Source of the DNA: Candidatus Pedobacter colombiensis
GTDB lineage: Bacteria; Bacteroidota; Bacteroidia; Sphingobacteriales; Sphingobacteriaceae
DNA: 64,000 nt
Direction of reading: 5' to 3'
Assembly: GCA_029202485.1 (NCBI GenBank)
Contig: CP119313.1
Coordinates: 2,542,001-2,606,000, forward strand
Below are positions 19,101 to 27,740 of the stretch, one piece after another (within the stretch, counting starts at the first letter, position 1; every line of letters begins with the position of its first letter). Position numbers and translations under genes: made by a program. A model generated the notes under the pieces. That model searched no databases and had not been told where the DNA came from. It saw only the letters and a program-made list of their open reading frames with translations.

Positions 19101-19365
19101 AACTTGATAAATTAATAGGTACCTCCTGACTTTTATAACCTATACTAGACACGATTAACAGACTAACATTTGCTTTAATCGCAACTTTAAAATCCCCCTT
19201 TTCATCTGTTTTAGAAACATCATTGCTTCCTTTAAACCTAATTGTAGCATTAGGCAAACCTTGATTCGTTATTTGGTCTCTTACATTTCCGGTAATTGTT
19301 TTTTGTTGTGCAGCGATATCAATCGTATTGAACAACAAAAACAGTATGCTTATATATTTTAACAT
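16174..19365 (-). CDS. SusC/RagA TonB-linked outer-membrane transporter
   Basis: 1063 residues. A signal peptide (MLKYISILFLLFNTIDIAAQ) is followed directly by the carboxypeptidase-regulatory-like domain (about 22-100, TGNVRDQITNQGLPNATIRF), a TonB-box region (LDEVIVSSGYQQ), the plug (ILKDASAASIWGARAGNGVI) and the barrel ending in TSAIGVKLDF. Unlike the SusC at 1028 it has no STN domain, so it should not signal through FecR. It lies 11 bases after the TlpA-like gene and 20 bases before susD; all are one operon. Confidence 0.95.
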   Translation of the reverse strand: MLKYISILFLLFNTIDIAAQQKTITGNVRDQITNQGLPNATIRFKGSNDVSKTDEKGDFKVAIKANVSLLIVSSIGYKSQEVPINLSSSASVSISLMPENQELDEVIVSSGYQQLSKNSTTGSYVVVNEKLLNRRVSTDLISRLEDVTSGLIFNRRGVTSGISIRGQSTLFAKTDPLIVIDNFPYEGDLATINPNDVSTITILKDASAASIWGARAGNGVIVITTKKGAFNTKPTLNVNSNFTYGAKPDLFYQSVLSSADFIAIEKKLFEKGFYTSIENSANFQPLTPVVELLIAARDGKMDPLAAQAKIEALKGIDVRKEYGKYFNRNSINKQVSINLNGGSAEQRYYLSVGYDKNNLNVVRNNNDRLTFNVANTYSLLANKLEVSTALYFANTRNELNGLSFSDLSMSSGDPYPYAQIADQNGKGLVIPKYYRQNFANDALDKGLLDWTYNPLEELRLNNNVTTSTDLRISTALKYKIGKGFVVDLHYQYSKTNSLLENLNDAQGFYTRNIIDQYSSISPTNQLLSPIPLGGILDRQKGDGLTQNIRGQLNYNNQLGEKHRLDALAGYELSDSRGLSYINRTYGYDDEHATGKLVNYIDPFPQYISATNKRIIENRDKTKDLSDRFLSSFFNGTYTYDNRFIVSGSARIDRSNIFGVKTNQKGVPLWSAGVSWIVNNESFYRSEVVPSLKLRASYGYNGNVDKTVTAYTTAMLVGTTSFTNLPYAEITNPPNPELRWERVKIVNMGLDFVIGNNRLSGSFDYFIKNGFDLIGQTPFAPSTGISRFRGNTANTSGKGFDFVLNSQNTTGLLKWETNFLFSHIKETVSKYLIKAPAGNYLSEGSGNGIYPFEGKPLYAVYSYKWGGLDAQTGSPQGFIDNQLSSDYKGIIDNATPENIIYNGPARPTFFGAVRNTVTWRNLSLSANVSFRLGYYFRKNSVRYSTILNAQGGHGDYSKRWQKPGDELTTQVPSMPTQININRDNFYSYSETLVGKGDHIRLQDIRLDYSFSGKRLQDIFIKNLNVFVYLNNIGILWKADHSSVDPDYPYAIPPRTSAIGVKLDF

Positions 19366-19376
19366 GAACTCTTAGA

Positions 19377-20738
19377 TTAGATTTTAACTTTTTCATTATC
19401 TCTTACTACGATCATCTCCGTTACGACTTCTTTTTCTATCAATTTTAGGTTGAATGGAGCTAGTGCGTTGTTGATGGAGTGTACGTCGGAGAGGTTCACC
19501 TCAAATGATATATCTACATTTCCCTTTATGCCAGTATCATTTACTACAGGGTATCTACTTGATTGAAGGTATATCAGGTTTAGCCGAGCCAATAATACAT
19601 CTAAGCTCATATTTTGAAGAGAACAATAGTTATTCCCAATTTTAAATTCAGGCTTTCCACCCTTACTTAAAAGATCAGGATGATCAACTGTGGTGACTAA
19701 AGCCAAGCACATGGTCTTCCTACGTTCTAATTTGATATTGTAGCGAGAAAAATACCTATCCAAATCATCCTGCATCCTTTTGTAAAAAGTTTGATCGTTT
19801 CTTCGCGCGCTGATCAGTTCGTAACAATACTCATTTTCTGATCTCCAGTTTGAAAACTTATATTCGGTTTTTGTGCCCTTAAAAAACAATTCTGTAGAAT
19901 CCTTAACATCTAGAACGAGTCTATTGAATCCATATGCAGTTTTACCCTCAGCTAATGCAATCATATATAACTTGGGGATAGTTTGGTTCCAACCAGTAAC
20001 TCTTCGTCCTTTAATTCCATTGTATTCAAATTCTCCATAAATATACCCACCTCCAATTCCAGCTTCAGACCTTGATAAGACTGAATAATCTATCATTTTA
20101 GAACCATCACCACCATTGCCATTTAATAGAAAAGGCCTTTTCTCATCGTAAGCTATTTTTAGATCTTTTTTTTGCTTCAAGCCCTGTTTACCGGTAGCAT
20201 TATCCAGTACTTTATCGATGTTTTCTGCAGTTATTTCTTCATGGCCAGTAATGGCTTTCACTGTACCCGTATAATCTATCCAGACGTAGTGAGGCAAGTA
20301 TACATGAGGAAAAAGTTTGGCAAGTTCTTTATCACCCGTTACTTGTGGCAGAAGTAATGATGCACCTTTCTTAATTTTTTTCAAAAAAGGTAATACTTCA
20401 TCTTTAGTTTGATCAGTAACTTGAAGGATTTGAACTTCCCCTTCAAATTGTTTTTGTAGTGTTTCCATCTTTGGGATCATGGCTACACATGGGGCACACC
20501 ATGTAGCCCAAAAATCAAGGATGATCAGTTTTGATTTGATATCTGACAGATTTAATGAGGTAATAGGTTTACCGTTCGCATCCTTGTAATTGTATAGATT
20601 GGAGATGTTAATATCGGGCATCTTCTGCCCTATCTGGATGCCTTTTGAAGTGACATCTATAGCATTATTCTCTTGTGATTTTGCCTTAAAAATTAGGCAA
20701 AGCGTGGCCATTACGATGGCTAATGTCGTTTTTTTCAT
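19377..20738 (-). CDS. TlpA-like thiol-disulfide protein with C-terminal DUF3738-like domain
   Basis: 453 residues. A signal peptide (MKKTTLAIVMATLCLIFKAK) is followed by a thioredoxin-like TlpA domain (about 35-180) with the active site WCAPC (C81, C84) in FWATWCAPCVAMIPK. The C-terminal part (about 340-453), with YPVVNDTGIKGNVDISFEV and the end NLKLIEKEVVTEMIVVRDNE, matches the TIGR03435/DUF3738 pattern. It should act in the periplasm or at the outer membrane as a reductase or disulfide-exchange protein. It sits between an unknown protein and SusC in one operon, which links redox chemistry to uptake. Confidence 0.85.
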   Translation of the reverse strand: MKKTTLAIVMATLCLIFKAKSQENNAIDVTSKGIQIGQKMPDINISNLYNYKDANGKPITSLNLSDIKSKLIILDFWATWCAPCVAMIPKMETLQKQFEGEVQILQVTDQTKDEVLPFLKKIKKGASLLLPQVTGDKELAKLFPHVYLPHYVWIDYTGTVKAITGHEEITAENIDKVLDNATGKQGLKQKKDLKIAYDEKRPFLLNGNGGDGSKMIDYSVLSRSEAGIGGGYIYGEFEYNGIKGRRVTGWNQTIPKLYMIALAEGKTAYGFNRLVLDVKDSTELFFKGTKTEYKFSNWRSENEYCYELISARRNDQTFYKRMQDDLDRYFSRYNIKLERRKTMCLALVTTVDHPDLLSKGGKPEFKIGNNYCSLQNMSLDVLLARLNLIYLQSSRYPVVNDTGIKGNVDISFEVNLSDVHSINNALAPFNLKLIEKEVVTEMIVVRDNEKVKI

Positions 20739-20795
20739 TTTGTAGCTTTGTGGTTTTATGAGTTAGTTGTTATTCGAGAAATTTGATTTGGGAGA

Positions 20796-21338
20796 TCAGG
20801 ACGAATCAAACGCTGTTGACGCTATTGTAGCTAGCATATGGGGAATATAGAAAGATTCTGTCCAATACTCTTCGTTCGTATGTGTGCTAAATGCTTTGAA
20901 ATTTGCATCAAGATGCGGGGTGATGCACAGTTGATGGGCTTCCAATGAATTTTTAGGGACTGCAAAGCTTTCTTCTTCACCTGGTTCTAAGGTAATGAAT
21001 GTCCAATCTTTACCAGGGTAAAGTATTGTTTCAGTGTACAGCTTCTTTTCCGTATTCAAATAATAGCCTGAAGGTACATCCCAATAGTTCAGATTGTGAA
21101 AAGTAGTATCTTTTACAAAGGACTGAGCTGTTAACAACCTTTCAGACATAAGCGTCCTCCAGGACGCTGCAAGATGGATAATCGCAAAATCAACACAATC
21201 CCAATCACTATTGGTATTCGCTTTTATGATGACTTGATTCGTTGGTCGGTTTGATCTTTTCACATTATTCAGGGCTAAGGCTGACATTAATGAAATCAAA
21301 AAGTGGAGTGCTTTTTTAAAATTTAGATCAATGTTCAT
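20796..21338 (-). CDS. Uncharacterised protein heading the TlpA/SusC/SusD operon
   Basis: 180 residues from the ATG at 21338 (MNIDLNFKKALHFLISLMSA), which has an AGGAAAG sequence at ribosome-binding distance; a Met 12 codons upstream has no such site. The N-terminus is basic then hydrophobic, possibly a weak signal or anchor. The body has DWDCVDFAIIHLAASWRTLM and a beta-rich C-terminal half with several aromatic residues (NLNYWDVPSGYYLNTEKKLY). No family is recognised. It is co-directional with tlpA (57-base gap) and follows a structured leader. Confidence 0.6.
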   Translation of the reverse strand: MNIDLNFKKALHFLISLMSALALNNVKRSNRPTNQVIIKANTNSDWDCVDFAIIHLAASWRTLMSERLLTAQSFVKDTTFHNLNYWDVPSGYYLNTEKKLYTETILYPGKDWTFITLEPGEEESFAVPKNSLEAHQLCITPHLDANFKAFSTHTNEEYWTESFYIPHMLATIASTAFDSS

Positions 21339-21398
21339 CAGAACTTTCCTACCCTGAGTAGAAATTATTAACACAAAAAGCGTGAAACCTCACTTACC

Positions 21399-21512
21399 GT
21401 CTTAGAGGCCCTAGTAAGCCCACAAACGAATAAGCAAGGCCCACGCTTTTAGCGTGAGCACTTTTCACTTATCCCCTCGTTTGTGTTTTGAAATTTACTA
21501 GGTTTCTAAGAC
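21399..21512 (-). ncRNA. Long structured leader upstream of the TlpA/SusC/SusD operon
   Basis: Three nested stems: outer arms 21399-21417 and 21495-21512 (16 pairs, small internal bulge); middle arms 21421-21434 and 21468-21485 (14 pairs with a bulge); central hairpin 21442-21447 and 21451-21456 with a three-base loop. On the - strand it would end 60 bases before the first ATG of the operon. A cis-acting RNA is likely, but a DNA-level element or inactive MITE cannot be excluded. Confidence 0.5.
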
Positions 21513-21770
21513 GAGATTCTTAAGTGCTAAATGCTTCAAATATTTTGAAGATTCGGCAAATTTATAATATTAGCTGTTTACATATATCTTATTTTTATCA
21601 AATATACACAAATAAACTTTAAATACCAAACATTTCACATTAGTTAATATTTTGGAGTATTTTCCATAAAACCGAATGTAATATCAGATAATTGTGATTC
21701 AATCCGATAAAATTGACTAATTCCAAAATTTTTGGAAAATTAGCTATAGAAGCCCAAATCTGATCATCTC

Positions 21771-22121
21771 CTATTTCCCAAGAACTTCATCTTTGAGAAG
21801 AGACTTTATAAAGGTTACTGCTTCTATAATTTCTTTCGCTTTTCCCAATTTTTCTTTATCACCAAGATGTTCGAATGTTGGTATTAACTCTTGGGTGGTT
21901 TTTGTTTCTATTTCGCTAAGGCTATTATTAATAGTCTTAAACGCCTCATTTACACTAACTTTTTCGTGATTCTGTTTAATTGTTAAAATATCATTTATAA
22001 GCAATTGACGAACTAGAAATAATTGCTGACTAAATGTTGTACTTAATTGCTCGTTAACGTTGCCAAGATCTGCAACCAAATCTGAAAATAATGTTAAGGC
22101 CGTTTTCTGTTGTATATCCAT
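21771..22121 (-). CDS. Small uncharacterised coiled-coil-like protein
   Basis: 116 residues, helical throughout (MDIQQKTALTLFSDLVADLG... ending KEIIEAVTFIKSLLKDEVLG), with no signal peptide or membrane segment. No family is recognised. A truncated, about 85-90% identical copy lies at 32116-32281 in the same orientation, so the two copies flank a block of about 10 kb. Confidence 0.6.
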   Translation of the reverse strand: MDIQQKTALTLFSDLVADLGNVNEQLSTTFSQQLFLVRQLLINDILTIKQNHEKVSVNEAFKTINNSLSEIETKTTQELIPTFEHLGDKEKLGKAKEIIEAVTFIKSLLKDEVLGK

Positions 22122-22504
22122 AATTTAATCTAAGGTAGATTAATTACTTGGGGTACCAATGAAGCTGAACTTTTAAAAAATTCAATACCAGATCACCTCA
22201 TCCACCATCCGAAAGAGTTACCTACCTTATTAGGTCTATAAATTGATCCAATTCATGCTTTGAAAAAAGCCTACACTGGATTATTTGGGAATTTTGTCAG
22301 ATAAGATTTCTTCCACGATGAGTATCTCTATAAAGTACTTTCAAAAGTCTTTATTATATTCGTCAAAATACTATTCTGCAGAACAATCAGCGGGATGATC
22401 TTTTTATATTAAACAGCTCTAAATTTATGCATTTTCAATCTCAGCTCAAATACACCCTCAACTTCAAAAGAATATATCATTTTTCTCCAATTAGGCTTTA
22501 AGAA
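22122..22504. other. Gene-poor stretch
   Basis: No complete gene seen. There is a small palindrome at 22126-22142 and a short open stretch on the + strand (about 22145-22240, product begins TWGTNEAELLKNSIPDHL) without a start codon, which may be a decayed gene end. Confidence 0.35.
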
Positions 22505-22744
22505 ATGAAGAAGGATAAAGGACTAAGTCTAAATCATAAAATCATTCTTTTCATACTCACATTTGGAGCATGGTATATCCATTATCTTTGGAAGTTAAAA
22601 TCGAAAGAAAAAGATAGGGTTATTCAACTTATTCCCGCGATCAGGACAGCAATTAATGAGCTGAATAACGCGCTAAGTTTTGAAAAATATTTCTCCAATT
22701 ATATACAACAACGCCTAAAAAATGTCCAACTTTCCACAGTGTAG
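22505..22744 (+). CDS. Small single-helix membrane protein before the PLD cassette
   Basis: 79 residues. Basic N-terminus, one membrane helix (about 13-32, KIILFILTFGAWYIHYLWKL) then a basic and helical tail (IPAIRTAINELNNALSFEKY). Unrecognised. It lies 33 bases before the 527-residue protein on the same strand and so may be a third component of that cassette. Confidence 0.5.
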   Translation: MKKDKGLSLNHKIILFILTFGAWYIHYLWKLKSKEKDRVIQLIPAIRTAINELNNALSFEKYFSNYIQQRLKNVQLSTV

Positions 22745-22777
22745 AGGAATTGTGAGCATAAATCAACAAAATTAAAA

Positions 22778-24361
22778 ATGGCATATTCGGCAACCGACCC
22801 ACCCTCACCCTTTTGGGCAGAAGCAAAGACACAATCAGGAGGAAGAGATCCACTTGCAATACAGAATAGTAGTGTTGTAATCTACACAAGGATGATGGCA
22901 GGAATCACTAACGTTACGGAACGAATTCGGTACATAGGGTTCTATTGCTGGCTATTCGGAAAATACCTAAAAAAATACGAAAACCAATACACCCTATCTA
23001 CACAAATTAGATTGCTACGCAGAGCCGAACTACTACTATCCTACTTAATGGTAGAAAATTACCCGCTACAAAACGGAGTTGGCGGAAGTAATTTTGCAAG
23101 GAAGTATATATCTGATAAAATTGACCTGGCCTCAGGTGCTGATCTGAATGAAGAAAAAACAGAAATTGGCTTATATTGGATAAATCCGACTGGAATATTC
23201 GGGCAGTACTACAATGGGGTCGTCCGAGAGTTCGGACTCATCAGCCCTCCTAGTGGTAAAATTTCAGTTTATACAATCACCACCAGCGGAAAAGCACTCG
23301 CAGATGCCTTCAATGTAGAAATAGGTGAAAAGACAGCAACATTATTTCTTCAAATCCTCGAAAAAGGAAACCTAGACCGAACTACACTCAAAGAACTACA
23401 GCCTTTTTCGTTAAATCATATATCATTTAACAGTGCAGAGCAATGCATATATCAGAACTTACTACTCGGCCCTGATAGTATGATGCATAGTGTTAATAGT
23501 TTTCATCGTAGAGAAACCATTTTGCTGCTGCTTGAACATTTACGTAACAGCCCTCAACGGCAAGCACAGATTACGCTTGATTTTCTAAGAAAAAACAACA
23601 ATAAAGTGCTGTCCAGGGGCCAAATTGAAACGGACGCATCCACATTTTGGTGTTTTTATGAGCTTAGCGAATTATTTCATATTTCTATGGAGCATTTCCA
23701 TGGCTGTTTTCTGCAAAACATTGATCATGAACCCCAGGCTATTCAAGAAGTAATCAATCAAATCATGCACGATGTAGAAGAATCATTTATTAAGGAAGAC
23801 ATATCTATAGAAGAAACAAATTTAAAAGAACTTTTAGTAAAGAAACACCAAAGCGATTTAAGCACCCATGAACACAATCTAGAAACAATCAATGCTTTCA
23901 GAAATAGAGCCACAGGGAGCTGTCTCAAACATGCGGTTTACACCATGATTGGAGTATATAGAGATATTTTTTATTTGAAAGATCAAATCGCAGAAATCAT
24001 AAAATTACCAGAGTTCCGTTTTGACCGAACTGGAAACCTACTATTGCTTATGACACAGCATATAGAGAGCAATAAACAAATTAAACTAAAGGATTTTTTT
24101 GTAAAAACACTCCACACAGTCATCAATATGCACACCTACTCTTCTTACGCTAAAAGCAGAATAGGTATGGGAATACCGCATAACTACATGATCGAAGAAA
24201 ACATGGTATGGAAGCTCAAAGATACTTTTCCAGGTAGAACAAGTCCAAGGCTGCAGAATACCATACAATTCTTGATAGATATCGACTGGTTAAATAATGA
24301 AAATAAAGATATTTCCATTAACGAAAGAGGTCTGGAAATTCTAGAAAGATATGGAAAGTAG
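22778..24361 (+). CDS. Uncharacterised protein A of a PLD-containing cassette
   Basis: 527 residues, not recognised. The N-terminus (PPSPFWAEAKTQSGGRDPLA, then RMMAGITNVTERIRYIGFYC) is unlike its neighbours; the protein looks mostly helical and soluble, with a central DNA- or protein-binding-like region and a C-terminal segment rich in helices (NTIQFLIDIDWLNNENKDIS). There are no clear catalytic motifs. Its stop overlaps the start of the PLD-fold gene by 11 bases, so the two proteins are translated together and probably work as a complex. Regional context (defence genes, mobile debris) suggests an anti-phage or mobile-element function, which is inference. Confidence 0.75.
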   Translation: MAYSATDPPSPFWAEAKTQSGGRDPLAIQNSSVVIYTRMMAGITNVTERIRYIGFYCWLFGKYLKKYENQYTLSTQIRLLRRAELLLSYLMVENYPLQNGVGGSNFARKYISDKIDLASGADLNEEKTEIGLYWINPTGIFGQYYNGVVREFGLISPPSGKISVYTITTSGKALADAFNVEIGEKTATLFLQILEKGNLDRTTLKELQPFSLNHISFNSAEQCIYQNLLLGPDSMMHSVNSFHRRETILLLLEHLRNSPQRQAQITLDFLRKNNNKVLSRGQIETDASTFWCFYELSELFHISMEHFHGCFLQNIDHEPQAIQEVINQIMHDVEESFIKEDISIEETNLKELLVKKHQSDLSTHEHNLETINAFRNRATGSCLKHAVYTMIGVYRDIFYLKDQIAEIIKLPEFRFDRTGNLLLLMTQHIESNKQIKLKDFFVKTLHTVINMHTYSSYAKSRIGMGIPHNYMIEENMVWKLKDTFPGRTSPRLQNTIQFLIDIDWLNNENKDISINERGLEILERYGK

Positions 24362-26906
24362 AGCACTATTAGAAAACATTCCCAAAGGGAAGTTCCATTC
24401 AGTGATAATGACGACATTTTCACTCAATCTATATTACCTCGAAGAACAGGTTATCCCCTTGCTTAACCAAAAAGAGATCAACTATATATCTGTACTAGCA
24501 GATGCTAGAATGCTTAGCGAACAACTGGCCAAATTTGCAGTATTTAGTGATAGAAAAAAAAGGAATTATTCCCTTCATGGAATAGATTCAAAGGGATCTT
24601 TTCATCCGAAAATTATATTTCTGGCAGGAGACAACGAAATCTTGATTCTATTAGGATCTGGAAACCTTAGCCTTTGCGGGCACGGCAGAAACTTGGAAAG
24701 TTGGAATGCAGTTCATGCTGGCGATCAACATAGTGAATATGCAGTCCTGACTTTGGAAATCTGGCAATACCTTAAAAATATATTACTGGAATTGGGTGCT
24801 TGCGCAGCACAGATCGTATTCAATATTGAACAAAACTGCGCGGCAATTAAGAATCTAAATGAATCCCCAAAACCAAACCTACAAAAAGAGCTTTTCTTCG
24901 TATCAAATAGTAAAGAACAAGCTATTTTCCCGCGTCTCAAAGACATATTAATTGAGAAAAAGGTAAATGAAATTACAATCGCCTCTCCGTATTATGATAC
25001 CAAGGGGGATTTCATCACACTTCTGGATAAAACATTCAATCCAAAGCAGATAAACATTATTCTTCAAGAAGGTTTTGGCAGCTTTCCATCAAAGATGAAA
25101 ATTAATCACAAAATTAATTTCTATAATTGGTCAAATCAGAAAAATAAAAAATTTAATCCCAATTTTTTTCACACCAAACAAATCCAGTTTAGCTGCGATG
25201 AAGATCACTATTTAATCAGTGGAAGTGCTAACGCCTCAATGGCTGCCTTTGGTTCTGAAATTTTTAGAGAACAAAATTACGAAGCGTGCTTATTATACCG
25301 TAAGCCCGGTTTCGATTTACTGGATGAGATGGGAATAGACCCTAAAGATGTTGTCAGAATGGAAGATCTTAAAGAACCCAAGCAGGAAGAGTATGACGCG
25401 GAGTACCAAAGAAGTTATCTGACCTTCATCACAGCAGCCGAACGACAACTCGACTGTCTCACCATATTTACCCAGAGTACATGCGGATATCCACTCGTTA
25501 AGATAATCATATATGATCAAAGAGCGGAAATCCTTCATAGCGAAACTCGATATCTTCAAGAAGGCAAAGCCAAAATGGCAATCATCTTACCAAAAGCTAA
25601 AGCATTCTATGTGGAGATACACATCAATAATTCCCTTAGTTCTAATAGTCAATTCATTACAGATATAGATTCCTTTGAGGACACAAGTCCCAACCCTGAG
25701 AATCGTCAATTTCAAAAAATCAGGCAGCTGATCGGAACTGAGGATTTTGCGTCAGAAAAAATAATTGATTATTTATATACCCTACAGAAAGAGAGAGAAA
25801 ACAGAGAAAAAATAGCTAGTACTCAAGTTGCAAGTACCGTGGAAAATAGCGGGCGAACAATTTCAGAGAAAGAAAGTAACTCATCTTATGAGGAAGCGAT
25901 CAAACTAGCCGATTTATCATTTCATGAGACTGAATTTAAAGATCCACATTACAGATATAATGAACTCTGGGAAGCTCTTTTTTCCTATCGCAGAGAGATG
26001 TTTGATGATCAGCAGGAAAAACAAATGGATGAGGAAGAAACAGAAAATGTGAATGAATCTCTTGGAAGAAAGACTGGTAAAAGTAAGGCTAAAAATCTAG
26101 AGGTTAAGAGTTCTGACATCGAGAAAATGAGACGAAAGATGGAGAAATTCCTGACATCTTATCAGGAGTTATTAGAACGCAAAGCCAACGATAGCAAAGA
26201 ACATCCTCCAAAATTGAGTGACATCAGTGTTTTATTGATATTAATACAAATTCTATTACAGATTAGTCTAAAAAAATACCAAAAAGCTGGTAGCATATAT
26301 GAAGAGACCGTTCTTCCACTCCCATTTGATGCCAAGAAACCAAATTGGAGTGTTTATGTACTTACTATATTGGGTAGTTTCTCTCTTTGGGCAAAAAAAA
26401 GTGGTTTTAAAATCAAATCGAATGAAACTCAATTTAATAAATTATTAGCCTACAGCAGAAACCTTTATAGCTCAACCATAGCCCTCATGGCTGTTTATAG
26501 ACACATCAATGAAAGCTTGTCCCCAGACACAACTGAACATTACATAAACATTAACCTACTTAACATCATATATATATTCTCGACAGATGATACTCCTCCT
26601 CCTTCATTCGAGGAAGTAAGTCAAGTTTCTCCCGAAGCATTACAATCAGATGAATTTACAGCCATATTAGAACAAGAGATAAACCATCTTCGCCAAATCA
26701 TCAGCGCATCTCCCAATAGCGATGATTATTATTTTCATCCCCATGACGGCTGGTGTTTGATTCTTCGTAAAATTATAAACAAAAAGAATCCTCAAAAACC
26801 GCTACTAAAACTTGCAAACATCGGATATGGAGACCGTTATTCTAACAACAACTTCTCCAATCAGACAGCTATTGATCCAGACACCCTTTATAAATATTCA
26901 TTATAA
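24351..26906 (+). CDS. Large protein with two PLD-type (HKD-like) motifs
   Basis: 851 residues. Two phospholipase-D-superfamily half-sites are visible: H85-x-K87 (GSFHPKIIFLAG) with GSGN at 102-105, and H274-x-K276 (NFFHTKQIQF) with GSAN at 291-294. The usual aspartate of HxKx4D is replaced in both, which is common in nuclease-like PLD proteins. A long linker and acidic helical section follows (about 480-640), and the C-terminal 200 residues are helical without recognised domain. PLD folds in defence loci usually act as nucleases. It overlaps the upstream 527-residue gene by 11 bases. Substrate and trigger are unknown. Confidence 0.75.
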   Translation: MESRALLENIPKGKFHSVIMTTFSLNLYYLEEQVIPLLNQKEINYISVLADARMLSEQLAKFAVFSDRKKRNYSLHGIDSKGSFHPKIIFLAGDNEILILLGSGNLSLCGHGRNLESWNAVHAGDQHSEYAVLTLEIWQYLKNILLELGACAAQIVFNIEQNCAAIKNLNESPKPNLQKELFFVSNSKEQAIFPRLKDILIEKKVNEITIASPYYDTKGDFITLLDKTFNPKQINIILQEGFGSFPSKMKINHKINFYNWSNQKNKKFNPNFFHTKQIQFSCDEDHYLISGSANASMAAFGSEIFREQNYEACLLYRKPGFDLLDEMGIDPKDVVRMEDLKEPKQEEYDAEYQRSYLTFITAAERQLDCLTIFTQSTCGYPLVKIIIYDQRAEILHSETRYLQEGKAKMAIILPKAKAFYVEIHINNSLSSNSQFITDIDSFEDTSPNPENRQFQKIRQLIGTEDFASEKIIDYLYTLQKERENREKIASTQVASTVENSGRTISEKESNSSYEEAIKLADLSFHETEFKDPHYRYNELWEALFSYRREMFDDQQEKQMDEEETENVNESLGRKTGKSKAKNLEVKSSDIEKMRRKMEKFLTSYQELLERKANDSKEHPPKLSDISVLLILIQILLQISLKKYQKAGSIYEETVLPLPFDAKKPNWSVYVLTILGSFSLWAKKSGFKIKSNETQFNKLLAYSRNLYSSTIALMAVYRHINESLSPDTTEHYININLLNIIYIFSTDDTPPPSFEEVSQVSPEALQSDEFTAILEQEINHLRQIISASPNSDDYYFHPHDGWCLILRKIINKKNPQKPLLKLANIGYGDRYSNNNFSNQTAIDPDTLYKYSL

Positions 26907-26992
26907 TGAAATATACATTCCTGAACTACTATACATTGCATATTATATACGAGTTGCGCAAACACATATTAAAAAGCTGGATCAAACTGATG

Positions 26993-27032
26993 GTTTAGGA
27001 AACTTCTATTCTATCCGCTGAACTACGCTGCA
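26993..27032 (-). tRNA. Partial tRNA-Arg(CCU): 5' half only
   Basis: On the - strand, the sequence from about 27026 to 26993 reads as the D-arm and anticodon loop (anticodon CCT) of a tRNA-Arg. After the anticodon loop the match stops, so the 3' half is absent. It lies 45-60 bases from an integrase fragment. This is the expected look of an attachment-site remnant where an element integrated into the tRNA anticodon loop. The acceptor stem 5' side is degenerate. Confidence 0.5.
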
Positions 27033-27075
27033 AGTCAATCAATTAACCAACAAGAGGGTTTGAATGCGTCACTAG

Positions 27076-27330
27076 ATGCGCCAAATCATGTTTACACAAC
27101 CAAAAACTGTTCTTCCCAAAAATGCAGAAGACAGAGCCTATGTTACCTTTTATTACAATGGTAAACGATTAAGAGAATATAATGGGGACCGATTAAATCT
27201 AAACATCAATCCCAATCAATTTTGACAGTATAAATGACAGAGAGAGACTTCTAAATAAGCTGGCATTTGAATTTAACAAAGCACTTAGTCAAGGTTGGAA
27301 TCCTTTTAAAAAAGATACGGAGAAACCAAC
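27076..27330 (+). pseudogene. Tyrosine recombinase N-terminal fragment, frameshifted
   Basis: The first frame (27076 or 27088 to 27225) encodes AEDRAYVTFYYNGKRLREYN and then NLNINPN, the arm-binding start of Bacteroidota phage-type integrases. A TGA at 27223-27225 ends it, but removing one T of the TTTT run at 27220-27223 restores the frame to SINDRERLLNKLAFEFNKAL and QGWNPFKKD. About 27330 homology stops, where it meets the antisense radC fragment. The catalytic domain is gone. Confidence 0.7.
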
Positions 27331-27549
27331 ACCAGTTGAAATATTGACTAAGCCTAGTACGCGGTTTCTTCTGTTTAATAGAAGGATCTTAAACTCCTCC
27401 AACATCTCTATCTTTCCCAGATCCCATTGCCGTATCAATATATCATAAGCCTGCTTAGAGGTGCTTATTTGCGGTCTATCTGAAACTTTAAATTTAGGCT
27501 TATATGTGATTTCCACTTCAGCCACTTTGAATAACTTTGATTGTTCCAT
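27331..27549 (-). pseudogene. RadC/JAB-domain protein N-terminal fragment
   Basis: From the ATG at 27549 the product starts MEQSKLFKVAEVEITYKPKF and runs to LLLNRRNRVLGLVNISTG, the standard N-terminus of mobile-element RadC-like JAB proteins. It then runs into antisense integrase sequence, so the metal-binding JAB motif is missing. Its breakpoint coincides with that of the integrase fragment. Confidence 0.75.
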
Positions 27550-27590
27550 AATGATTTTAATTATGGTACCCAACCAAGCTTTCAACTCAA

Positions 27591-27740
27591 CTAAGTCAAG
27601 AAGCAACGAAATAAATAGGCGGTGCGGTTGTCATGAACTAGGTCTAAGTCTCTCTTTGCATCGAAGGTTTTAGTCTGTTGTGCCTTAACACAGTTGAGTA
27701 TTAAAAATAAAACTCCAAAAATTATGATTTTCTTTTTCAT
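27591..27740 (-). pseudogene. Short exported-protein remnant
   Basis: 49 codons (MKKKIIIFGVLFLILNCVKA signal peptide then QQTKTFDAKRDLDLVHDNRT) ending at a TAG. The N-terminus looks like a signal peptide, the rest is too short for a domain. It lies between debris of mobile genes and is probably a truncated exported or conjugation protein. Confidence 0.4.

Noticed and set aside
21361..21520. Retron-type msr/msd element
   Set aside because: There is long folding potential, but no reverse transcriptase gene is within the region, so only a structured leader is claimed.
26812..27021. ORF of 69 residues on the + strand
   Set aside because: It overlaps the end of the PLD gene in another frame and covers the tRNA fragment; no family or start support.
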